Assembly (NCBI GenBank): GCA_023935145.1
Contig: CM043700.1
Location: 31,683,001-31,747,000 of the forward strand
Length of the DNA: 64,000 bases
Source of the DNA: Bretschneidera sinensis
Taxonomy: Eukaryota > Streptophyta > Magnoliopsida > Brassicales > Akaniaceae
Reading direction: 5' to 3'
Made by a program: the position numbers and the translations under genes. Positions 1-11,300 of the stretch are shown here, piece after piece (position 1 is the first letter of the stretch; each line of letters starts with the position of its first letter). The notes beneath the pieces were generated by a model. It saw nothing but the letters and a program-made list of their open reading frames with translations, searched no databases and was not told the DNA's origin.

Positions 1-829
1 GAGCTAAGATGTTAGCGTCGAAGCAAACTGTTGCAGCAACAGCTGAGCCAACAGCTGTTCCATTCACAAGAGCTAAACCTTCTTTTGCTTGTAGCTCAAA
101 AGGAGCTTGAATTCCAGCTCTCTTCAAAGCTTCAATGGCTGTAATCTCTTCACCTTCAAGGGTAACAACCCTGGAATTATGTCGACCAGTTAACAGACCA
201 GCAATGTAAGATAATGGAACAAGATCACCTGAAGCGGTAATAGTCCCTCTTAAAGGAAGTTTAGGGATCAAATTTTCATTCAAAAGCTTAGCCATGGCTT
301 CAAGTACCTCCCATCTGATACCCGAGTAGCCTTGCATCAACGTGTTTGCGCGAACAAGCATAGCAGCCTTTGAATAACTTGACGGAAGATAATCTTTCCC
401 AATTACTCCAGCATTTAGGAAGCGAATGAGCTCAGTTTGAAGATCAACAGTTTTGTTTGTCCGTCTGTGAGAAGTGGCACCAAATCCTGTGGTGACACCA
501 TATGTGTCTGTCCCACGGGAGATGTTCTCAGCAACCCAGTTGGCACTTCTTGAGACACGATCACGAGCAATGGCTTCATCAAGGTTAACCTTAACCTGGA
601 TTCTTCGTGAAATTGCTGTGACCTGAGCAACAGTGAGGGTTGTGCCTTGGATGTCAACGGTCTGGGACTCATTAAATTGTGACGCCATTTTACAGACTTC
701 GTCAAAATGGCTGCACTGCATTGACTCTGCAGCCTTCTTCCAACTCCACAGTACACAAGTGGGGTTTTTACTGGCTTTTGAGACAGGGGTTTGCTCAATT
801 GTGCAGGCAATTCCATTGGTTGCTTCCAT
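1..829 (-). CDS. PAL: Phenylalanine ammonia-lyase, 5' part (runs off left edge)
   Basis: PAL converts L-phenylalanine to trans-cinnamate and ammonia, the entry step of phenylpropanoid metabolism in the cytosol. Reading the minus strand from 829 gives an open frame of 276 codons to the window edge. Seen in it: the Tyr-Gly-Val loop (Tyr110), the MIO-forming Ala199-Ser200-Gly201 in the context [16 protein letters not shown], and the NGTAVGSA segment. Family proteins are about 710 aa, so about 60% is missing to the left. The ATG at 829 is preferred (G at -3, G at +4, start MEATNG); an in-frame ATG at 838 directly follows a stop codon and has poor context. The frame reads straight through Arg136 (424), where most plant PAL genes have their single intron, so this copy is intronless in the part seen. 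The family call is firm; the paralogue is not. Confidence 0.95.
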   Translation of the reverse strand, partial: MEATNGIACTIEQTPVSKASKNPTCVLWSWKKAAESMQCSHFDEVCKMASQFNESQTVDIQGTTLTVAQVTAISRRIQVKVNLDEAIARDRVSRSANWVAENISRGTDTYGVTTGFGATSHRRTNKTVDLQTELIRFLNAGVIGKDYLPSSYSKAAMLVRANTLMQGYSGIRWEVLEAMAKLLNENLIPKLPLRGTITASGDLVPLSYIAGLLTGRHNSRVVTLEGEEITAIEALKRAGIQAPFELQAKEGLALVNGTAVGSAVAATVCFDANILA

Positions 830-946
830 TGCCAGCATCTAAATTCTAAACAAAAAACTTGAAAGCAAAAGTAGATGGAGAGATGTTTGTGAAGAATGTA
901 AGTTAATTTTTGAAGTTGTTGAGTTTGAGAGGGAGGCAGTGGGATC

Positions 947-954
947 TATTTATA
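947..954 (-). promoter_or_regulatory. TATA box of the PAL gene
   Basis: The minus strand reads TATAAATA here, about 115 bases upstream of the PAL start codon. This spacing suits a transcription start near 915-920 and an 80-90 base leader. The match is clear; its use is inferred from position. Confidence 0.65.
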
Positions 955-1122
955 TTAGTGAATGAGCGGAACTAAGTAGTGGTAAAGGGCTGCGTCAACA
1001 AAGTTCTCAGATGGGAACAAAGACTTGTGAGGAAGGAGAGCGGAAGTTTGGTCCAGTTTTCTCGTGAGGAAAAGGCATGTGATAGGTGCGTTTGTGAATG
1101 GTCTTAATAGTGACATCCAACA

Positions 1123-1242
1123 TTGACCATTGACCTAGTAGAAATGCTACTCATATTGCCTTACCAACCCACATGCAATAGGTCTTTTATGAAAATTTCA
1201 GTCGAAATATCTCAGTTGTTGCTTTGCTTCCCACACCAACCA
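1123..1242 (-). promoter_or_regulatory. W-box pair and AC-type (MYB) elements upstream of PAL
   Basis: Two TTGACC W-box cores lie 7 bases apart at 1123-1128 and 1130-1135. ACCAACCC (1163-1170) and ACCAACCA (1235-1242) match the AC/PAL-box type bound by R2R3-MYB activators of phenylpropanoid genes. All lie 290-415 bases upstream of the PAL start. The motifs are read directly and their orientation is mixed. That they control PAL (WRKY for elicitor response, MYB for lignin/flavonoid demand) is inferred from what is known of PAL promoters. Confidence 0.45.
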
Positions 1243-2304
1243 ATAACATGCGATACATCGTTTGTCTATCGATTTCAAACGAAATTTCTCAGTTCTGTTT
1301 GGCAAGTCTAAGGGAGTTACCAAGTTAAGGTTAGCTTGATATTTCATAGTAATTGAAGTCCTGGGAAAGCCACCATAATGATAGTAGAGATGCAATGAGG
1401 TTTACAGGTTCGATGTAGTACCACTTGCCTTAGCCTTCCCAAGATGGTTGTAGTTCCTAAGATGTTGAAGCTAGACCAAACAAAAAAAAAAATTTGGTAA
1501 GAACTAAAAAGCTGAAAAATATATTCTAAAAATCTGAATTTTTATCAAATTTTAATTTGACAACTCATTTAACACAATTTTAACCAAATGCTAAACATCT
1601 TTTTACTCCACGACTGTTTTAAAACTATTTTAAAATCATTTTTGAGCCCGAATAACTAAGCTACTGCTAAACCAAACAGAATCTATAACAGAATTCAGTT
1701 TCAAATGTTCATGGCAATAATTATGAAGATTACTAGTAAATGACATCCAAAAACCCTATAAGGCAATCACTAGTACACACTCCCAAGACATCATCAATTA
1801 AAACCCCTGCAATTAAGACAAGTTATATTGTGAGGATTGCACCTCAAGGCTCAAAATATCCGTCATCATCATCCTCAAAGTTCACCAAAACGTTTCTTGC
1901 CACATGTATCATGTATGTCAGAGGAGCCAAATTTTCAATGACAGCAACCTATGGATTTTCATAACATGGAAATACTAAAAAATTTGAACCAAAATCTTGA
2001 TCATCGATTCTCCCAACTAACCCGCACATCGCTTCCCCATTGTACCACCATCTTAAAACAAATCATCACTCAAAGCAACAAATCAAAAGATCCACCCAAT
2101 GCAATTTTTAGAGATGCAACATAATACAATATTAATGTACTCAGCACAAAGCATCACCTAGCATATATCAAGACAGAAAAAATCAGGTGAGAATAAATGA
2201 GGGGATTCTGCACTTTATAAGGAAATATTTCCTACACATTGGAAATTACATATATATCCCCATTGGGAATCAAATGTAAGACACCTTCACCCATCCCGAT
2301 AATA
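1243..2304. other. Intergenic, PAL upstream to Alfin-like 3' end
   Basis: No coding feature was recognised. 1480-1680 is AT-rich with the phrase accaaaca near both ends, which hints at a worn small transposon but is not a clear inverted repeat. 1700-2300 should contain the 3' UTR of the leftward Alfin-like gene. Confidence 0.4.
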
Positions 2305-5300
2305 TCAAGGCCGCGCTCTCTTGTTGCTGCATGAGGGACACTTGTATTGCTTGATGTGCTCAGCCCTGGCAGGTGTGATCTTCACGCACGTGCCATGGAA
2401 CCACTTCTCACATATGTCACAAAGAATCCAAAACTCATCAGAAGCATAGTTCTCACCACATGCCCCGCACAAAGTATCCCCATGCTCATCTTCCTCCTCA
2501 TCTAATCCCTCATCCTCATCCTCATCCTTTGCCTGCATGCTCTTCGAAAATTTCCCAGCTTCAGTACCTCGCTGTATTCATATCCATCAAAGAAATTTTA
2601 CGGCAGCAAAGAAATGCAAAAGAAAATTAATTAACTATGAAAAATATAAGCATTTGACAGCACATCAACTAAACTTGATTTATTTATTTTTTTGCTAAAC
2701 GAAATTCACTGAAAGAAGAAATGAAATGAACAACGAGGACTGGCGCCAACTCCCCACTCCCACAAAAAGGAATCCAAGAGGGATGTCAGGAAGGCCCCAG
2801 TAAATTTATAAGATGCAGCCCATTTGGCCACATTGTGGGCTATAAAATTAGCTTGCACTGGTACAAGACGAGGGACATAACATTTGATCGAAAGGCAAGT
2901 GGACATAATATCCTGGATAACAGATAGGATCATCCATTCAGCAACCAAAGCCTAATTAGAGGATGATTAAGTAATTCCTAAACAATGGAGAATAACCCCA
3001 GCAGAAACCAGAAACAAAAGAGAGAGAGTGAGGCGGAGCATTGGAAAATCATTGCAGTCACGGCAAACAGAAACAACCACCCAGTAACAACCAGGTGACA
3101 GGATTTCTAATCTTCCTTTTAGTGAAAAAGGAAAATTCAAAATTAAAATACTAGTTATTCAACATAAATCTTGAAAGTTTCATGACTCAAATGATAAACC
3201 AACCATCGTGTTTTCTTCATAGTCAAAACTTTCATCACTATAATTCAACAACTTCCATGATATTTCAATTTCTAAAAATAAGAGGCTTTTAATTCTCTGA
3301 CATGATACTACTGACTTATTAAGAAGTTATTATTTGCTTTTCTTGAGAGGAAGAGACTATTTCTTAGTTTGAACCTCATTTCTGTTAAAAATGTCTTTTA
3401 CATGCTACTTGTCTAATACATATTGTTTCCAGCCCAAGCAACATATGCAAACTCGTATATCTAAGTAAAGTCTAAAGCTGAAGTAACTTTATCTTTTCCA
3501 ATCCCCTATAAAGAAAACAACAAAAGCCAACTAAACAAGGACCTGAACTCAAAGAATTCAAACATTGTGTATCAGCCTAGGTAGTGTGTGTGTGTATAGT
3601 TTCATATGAGATACAAAAGCCTTACAACACATGAACTGCCTTATTACATTATTTAATTTTCCAATATTAAAACAATCCATCCAAAAACAAAAGGGGTGTA
3701 TGATAGTGTCCTACAAAACGAGTGACAGATATTAACTATAAAACAGCTTCTACACTCGATGTTGGCACATGAAACAGAAATCTGGAAATAGATTTTGGAA
3801 TTTGGAAAAGAAAGCCAAAAAAGAAAAAGATAACAAAATCAATAGTAACAGGAGTCATTTTCAATGTAGACATGAGAGGTGATGCAGGCAAGAGTAGCCA
3901 AAACCAAATAATTTTGACCAAAGGTGAAGACATCCTGGCATGCCACTCGACCGGAGGCAGCGGATGCCACTCAACGAGACCAAGCCACACACTTGATTTT
4001 GCTGGAGGATTCTCTCAATCACTCACAGAACAATGTTGTAAATAAGTAGTCTGCTCTTCATTTCATTTTTGCATAATATTTGTAATAGTACTAATAACTT
4101 CTAGTCAAAGACCTATATTTAATATTTCTACACTTTTCCAGACTCCTCACAACTTTCTAAAAATCAAATACAACTTACTAGAGTCTATACACTCATTTAT
4201 GCTGACTACTACATTAATGAGTCAAAATATAGACTTTTGACTAAGGAAACATTTACCAAAACATACTATGACTAATAAAAATGAAAGTAACATATGGAAA
4301 ACGTTAATTCATGCTCATGCATCATTCTCCCTGGCTTGAAAAATTCAGCTTGAGTTTGAAGTCAAATTCTTCCAAAGCTGCTCATCTAAGCGCCTCAGTT
4401 CTTCACTAGAGACCCATGCATCTTCAGAACTAGGCTTCCCACTCCAATGCACCAAATACTGAGTATAAGTACAACGATGAGTAGTAATGGATCTCTTGTC
4501 AAGCACATCAATGGTTTCTTGTGGAGCATTTGCATTAACCACCTTGAACTCATCAAGCTTTAGAACATCTTCGTCAGCATCCCCATCGTATGGATAGAGA
4601 TAACTGACAATGAAAACTGGACTCTGGCAGTTCCAATCTATAAGCATTAGGACCTAACTTCTTTAAGATTCTACAAGGTCCAATCTTCCTTTGCACTAGC
4701 TTGCTGTAAGTACAAGTAGGAAATCTTTCTTTCCTCAAATAAAACATGACTAAGTCACCTTCTTTGAACTCAACATGCCTTATGTGAGCATCAGATTTGG
4801 ACTTGTAAAGCTAAGAAGATTGCTTCAAGCGCTCACGAACTTGATCATGGATGCCTCTTACATGGACAGAAAATTCTTCCGCTTCCATGCTCACCCTTTG
4901 TTGATTAGGCAATTGGACAAGATCAAGAACTTGATGAGGATTTTGTCCATAAAGAATCTCAAAAGGAGCCTTCTTTGTGGAACAATTGATGGAGCTGTTG
5001 TAAGCTAACTCAGGTTGAGCAATAACAAACTCCCACCATCTTGGATGATCTCCCACTAAGCTTCTCAGCATGTTCCCGAGTGATCTATTTACAACTTCTG
5101 TTTGTTCATTTGTTTGAGGATGATAGGCATTAGAAAACTGCAACTTTGTTCCTAAAAGCTTCCAAAGTGGTTTCCAAAAGTTGCTCATAAACATTGTGTC
5201 ACGATCTGAAGTAATGGATTTTGGAACACCGTGTAAACGAACAATTTCTCTGAAATATAAATCAGCTACACGAGGTATCAAGAGAATTTTGCAGTGTATA

Positions 5301-8300
5301 AAATGAGCCACTTTGAAAAGCAATCCACAACTACCAGAATACAATCATGCCCATGCTTTGTCTTAGGCAATCCAAGAACAAATTCCAAAGAAACATCTTC
5401 CCAAGGAGCATTTGGAATATGTAAAGAACTGTGTAGGCCAGTGTTTTGCACACCTCTTTTGCTCTTTGGCAAGCATAACAGTGTTGGACAAACCGAGCAA
5501 CGTCACACTTCAAGGTTGGCCAAAAGTAACGCTATTTAATCAGCGCTTCTGTTTTGTCTATCCCGAAGTGTCCGCCAAGGCCTCCACCATGCAATTCTTT
5601 GATCACGAATTGCCTTAGCGATCCCTCTGGAATGCATAACTGATTCTCCTTGAAAAGAGTCATTCATGAGCAAAAAATAATTACTTTTTCCATCAGTCAG
5701 CTCCTCTAATACCTTAGAAAAGAAGGGATTAGCTGCATAATGTTCCAGTAGGAGATCAAAACCAACAATCTCATAAGAAAGAGTGGTTAACAAGCTGTAT
5801 TTTCTGCTCAAAGCATCAGCTACCCTGTTGTAAGTGCCAGACTTACGATGCAAAACAAAAGTGAATTTTTCCAAATAAGCAACCCAGCTAGCATATCGAG
5901 AATTTAGCCTCTTCTGTGACTTGAGAAACCTCAAAGCCTCATGACCATAATAGAGAACAAATCATAGTTACCGGGATCCCTATACCCCCTTCGAACTGCG
6001 ATTTTGATCCTACGTTCTGATTCGTGGTGCATTCGCGCAATTCATCCTTAAAATTGACGATCCAAATTTTTATCAAGGCTTTTAGCTAAAAAAATTAAAA
6101 AAAAAAAAAGATTTTTGGACACAACAAAGGAGTTAAAAGTACGCTCATCCTTGATTTTTAAATTTAGTTTTCTAATATTATGTTTGTTAACTTTACTATT
6201 TTTTCAAAAATCTAATATCTTCTAAACTATTATTGTGCACATAGTTCTATTTATATTGTACTCATAAACATATCTTATATCTTAATTTTATACATGATAT
6301 AAATCATTTAAGTCTACCCTCAACGTACCGCATACAAAATGGGTAATGTACCAAGTTCCCGTACCCATACCGCGAACCAAGGCGTACCGAGTTCCTGTAA
6401 CTATGGAACAAACTCTACTCCAATGAGCTAATCTTCTCAATGCCACCAAGTTTGAACCACTGTTCCCTGTCATAATTTGAATACTTCAGCTTTGAATCAC
6501 TAAGTTTCTCAATAAGGAATAGGCCTTCCTCCTCACATCAAGACAACACCAATTCCAACACTAGATGCATCACATTCTACTTGAAAGGTTTTGGAAAAGT
6601 CAAGCAAAGCCAAAACTGGTGCTTTGGTAAGCTTAGTCGTCAAAAGTTGAAAACTGTCTTCAGCTTCTTTGCTCCGCTTGAACTCTTTCTTCTTCAAGAC
6701 ATCAAGCATCGAAGCAACAATGGTGCTGAATTTTTTGATGAACCTTCTGTAAAAAGAAGCTAGTCCATGAAAGCTCTTAACATCAGTTAAGCTTTTAGGG
6801 GTAGACCAATCAGGAATAACCTTCACTTTCTCCTCATCCACTTGCAAACCTTCTGCTCTTACAACATAACCCAAAAATACAACTTTTTTATTCATAAAAC
6901 AACACTTTTAAAGTGAATATACAATTGATTCTCATGGAGTACTTTAAAAACTTGCGCCAAATGCTCTAGGTCCTGATTCTGGCTTTGGCTATGCATCAAT
7001 ATATCATCTAAATACACAACGAATTTTCCCAAAAAATCCTTGGAAGACTTGTGTAATTAGCCACATGAATGTGCTGGGAGCATTTGATAAGCCACATGGC
7101 ATGACAAGCCACTCATACAGCCCCTCCTTGATCTTAAAGGTTGTCTTCCACTCATCACTAGGTCTAATAGGAACATGATGATAGCCACTACGAAGATCAA
7201 TTTTTGAGAAAATCTTGCCACCAACAAGCATATCAAACATGTCATCCAAATGAGGAATAAGAAATCTATACTTCACACTGATCTTGTTTACAACTCTACT
7301 ATCAAGGCACATCCTCCAGGTTCCATCATTTTTAGGTGTTGAAACAGCTAATACAGCACAAGGACTAAGTGATTCTCTAATCAAGCCCTTAGATAATAAT
7401 TCTTCTATTTGTCTTTGCAACTCTGTATGTTTTATAGGTGACATTTTATAATGAGGTAAATTAGGAAGAATAGCGCCTGGAATGAAATCAATTTGATGTT
7501 GAATATCCTGCAAAGGAGGCAAACCAGTAGGAGGCTCATCTAAAGCTAGCCCTTCACATCTGTCCAGGAGGCTTTTCACTTCATGTAGAACTTTCATTGC
7601 ACTTCTCTGGCTACCTCCAACAACCACCAAGGCATAAGTTACATTTCCTTGTTTGCAATGCTGATCAAGTGCTTTATAGGTCATCAAGTTAATTTGGCCA
7701 TCAGATTGCACACGAGTAGGAATGTCTTTCATGGGGTGTAAAACAAACTTCACCCCATCCTTGATGAGAGAATAAGTGTTCTTTCTTTCATCACGATGAG
7801 CATTACGGTCAAACTACCATGGTCTATCAAGAAGCAAGTGACAAGCATCCATAGGAAGAACATCAAAATAAATAACATCTTCATCCCTTCCAAGGGAGAA
7901 TTTGATTTTGCTCCTCTAACTCACCTAGACTTCTCCGCCTTTTTTGAACAAGGTAACTGTGTAAGGATGAGGGTGGCGTTCGCAAGTAAGCTTCAGTTTG
8001 TCTACCATGGAATTTGACACCATATTCTCAACACCATCTGAATCAATCATTAAAACACTTTTCTTTCCATATGAAGTGCAACAGGTTCTGAAAATGTTGT
8101 TTTTTAGCCATCGATCATTTTCTCGAAAAGTCATGACACGCTAAATCACAATGCTTTCAGCATCATAATCAGGTTCGCAATGCTCCTCTTCATTCGCTTC
8201 TTCAGGTTCCTCATCATAGATAGGCTCTTTGTCTTCATCTTCTTAAGCAAGATTAACTTCAACCTTCTTCTTTGGGCATTCATAAGAACGATGCCTTGTT

Positions 8301-11300
8301 TTCTCACATCTGAAGCATTTGGTCGAAGCGGTTGACTTTTAGGAGACATTCTTTCCTTTATCTCTATTTCCTCCCCCAAATTGTGGGTTTGGAAAATCAG
8401 GAGTTGCATTATTCTTTGTTTTCTCTTTTGTGGCCTTTAAACTCTCGCCTCTTCTGTAGAAATTCCATTTCAGCTTCTCCTCTCCCTTAAGGGCCATTTG
8501 ATATGCTTCTTCAAGGGAGTGCATGATGAGTTCTCCTTTAATATTGTACTTCAAACCACTTATATAACGAGCCACAAGTTGATCATCATTCTCGTTACGA
8601 CTAAGACGGTTCAACAACTTATAAAATTGCTCAGATTGATCATTACGTAGATGCAATTGATGAAAGTTTGGTGATGGTCAAGAGGAAGAAATTTCTCATC
8701 TAACCTCAGTTTCATCTCTGCCAAAGTGTTGACTCTTGGAATTCCTCTTCTCTCTCTATTGTGCTGGTATTGCTGCCACCAAAAAAGAGCATGAACCTTC
8801 ATCTTCGTAGCGACAAATTGTACTTTCCTAATATTAGATAAGTTTTTTTCACTCAAAGAAGACTTTCAGAGAGGCAATCCAGTCACAATACTCATCGGCA
8901 TTTAGTTTGCCTTCAAAATCTAGAACAATAACTTTGAATATTACGATCAGTGCTTTCCAAATCCCTAGCCAAACGATCCATAGACATTCTAGCAAATTCG
9001 GCAGGTTCTAGAACTAAGGAAGAAAAGGATAGTGCATCATCAAAATAATCAGCTTGAAAGTCTAAAGGCTCACCTCTCCTACTATGGGTTGGTGAGTCTA
9101 AGAGCCTTTGCAAAATTTGATTCATCATATTCTAGAGAGTTTGATTAGATTGCTGCAATTAAGTAAACCCAGCATGCACATCAAATTCATCGGAATTTCT
9201 TCTTCGTCTACGAACAGCCCTACGAGCCATTTGAAACTTAAGAATATGAAAAGATACGTTCTGAAAATTACAACACAGCAAAAGCAACCATGCTCTGATA
9301 CCAAACTTGATGTTGGCGAGAGTAGCCAAAACCAAATGATTTTGACTAAAGGTAAAGATATCCTGGGATGCCACTCGACCGGGGGCAACGGATGCCACTC
9401 AACGTTGCTAATCACGCCTGCCACTCAACACTTGATTTTGAGGATTCTCTCAATCACTCACAGAACAATGTTTAAAGGTAAATAAGTAGTCTGCTCTTCA
9501 TTTCATTTCTGAATAATATTTATGGTAGTACAAGTAGCTTCTGGTCAAAGACCCATATTTAATACTTCTACGCTTTTCCAAACTCCTCACAAATTTCTAT
9601 AAGTCAAATACAATTTACAAGACTCTATGCACTTATTTATGCTGACTACTATATTAATGAGTCAAAATATATACTTTTGACTAAGGAAACATTTATCAAA
9701 ACATACTAGGACTACTAAAAACGAAATTAACACATGAAAAAAGTTAATTCATGCTCCTGCATCAAGAGGCGATCATACAATTCAGGTCAATAACCAATCG
9801 TGTCTTCTAAAGATAGATAGGCAAAAAGATTTGTGCACATAAAATGGCCTAGATATGCATAATAAATGCATGTCAGAGACTGAGCAAAGGATATGGAAGA
9901 CTCTATTCTAGATATGATTATGATCATTACACAAGGCTAATATCAGTATTGAACTAGTTACATTTCTAAAATTCTCACTAGTAAGGTTAAGCTGATGCTT
10001 TCCTAGGGTTAGAATCTTAAAATTCTTCATTAATATACTTACAAAAGTCTGAAAATCAATACATCCATGACACCTCGGAACTGATTGTATTTATTTATTT
10101 AACAAGGGAAAGAAAACAAAAAGGAAATTATGTTTCTTTTACCCCTTTTAAAAGTGACTTGGATTTGTTGCTACTGTGATTTGAAACAGATGATTTCTCC
10201 TTTGCCTGTTTCTTTGCATTTCCAGTCACTACCTCAAATATTGTTGGGAGATCATTTATCATATTGAAGAGACGTTTTCTGCATCACCAATTCATGTTAT
10301 TAGATTGATAATGAAACATTAAAATAAAACATACTGACACTCAGCTACCACACATCATATAGCTACAGAGCTTTTAACAAAAAAATTGTCCCTTAAGAAA
10401 CACACCGTTGAAGTGGAAAAATATCTTCATAAGTAAAATACATTTGTTTTTAATTGCGATAAAGATAAAAAGGGTGAGAACTGAGAAGTAGGGGGTTTTG
10501 CAATTAAACAAAAAATGTGAAACACAAAGGTTTGGGACAAAATATATAAGTGAGCAGACAAGAAAAACATACCTGTCAGCTTTATCAAAACCAAATCTAG
10601 CACCAAAGTAGAAAGTCACTGCAAGTAACCAGGCATCACTATGAACAGAAACCAAGGACAACCAATCCTTTTCCTGCATCCCATCTCTGGCAAAGTTGAT
10701 ACCCAATGCAGGCTCTGGGAGCTCTGGAGGCACTTCTTCAGCAGGCAAATTAACTTGCCATTGTTCATTAGGGAATCCATACAAGCAAAGATTTTCCTTC
10801 TCTGAAAGTTATACCATACAGTCAAGCATGATAAGCATTGGTTACCACCCAAATTTTGTTCATAAATACAATAACTCAATAAGCATCAGTTACCAACATG
10901 GCAACATAAATTGGCCACACAGATTGGTGAATATTTGCGGAGCACTTACAGCGTGGTGGCAAGCACTAATTGTACAACGTAGTACTTACAACATGACACC
11001 ACAACAAAACACTAAGATTTGCAAACACACCCACATACATCCACAAAATGATGGACTGATATTGGAAATGTTAGGATGCAGGTCCACAAAGACCCACAAG
11101 TACCAGGATACACCCTATCAAAATATGAAGAACACCTTGGCAGTTACTCAATTCCGCCCAAAATTGTCAAAACTTATAGAAATTAGTAACTGATAATGAA
11201 ATAGCCGCAAATTATAATCATTCACGTGCTAACACAATCGCATCATCTCACTGATGACTAGGAAATAGCATCCTATATATGGACCCTTTTTTAAAGTTGA

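Larger units (their letters stand above)
3880..9764 (-). mobile_element. Ty3/gypsy chromovirus, full length but inactive
   Basis: A 5.9-kb LTR retrotransposon in intron 4 of the Alfin-like gene, same strand as the gene. It has two LTRs (3880-4324 and 9308-9764) with TGATG...CATCA ends and the 5-bp target duplication AGAGG at 3875-3879 and 9765-9769. A primer site matching initiator tRNA-Met lies inside the 5' LTR, and a purine tract (4325-4332, AGGGAGAA on the minus strand) precedes the 3' LTR. In order it carries gag with zinc knuckle, reverse transcriptase, RNase H, integrase and a C-terminal chromodomain, the chromovirus order. All frames are broken by stops and frameshifts, and a 443-bp insert splits RNase H. 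The LTRs differ at many positions and by 12 bases in length, so the insertion is old. Confidence 0.93.

Noticed and set aside
415..816. 133-codon minus-strand frame starting MELPAQ
   Set aside because: Off-frame shadow of PAL exon sequence; the true frame carries the MIO triad.
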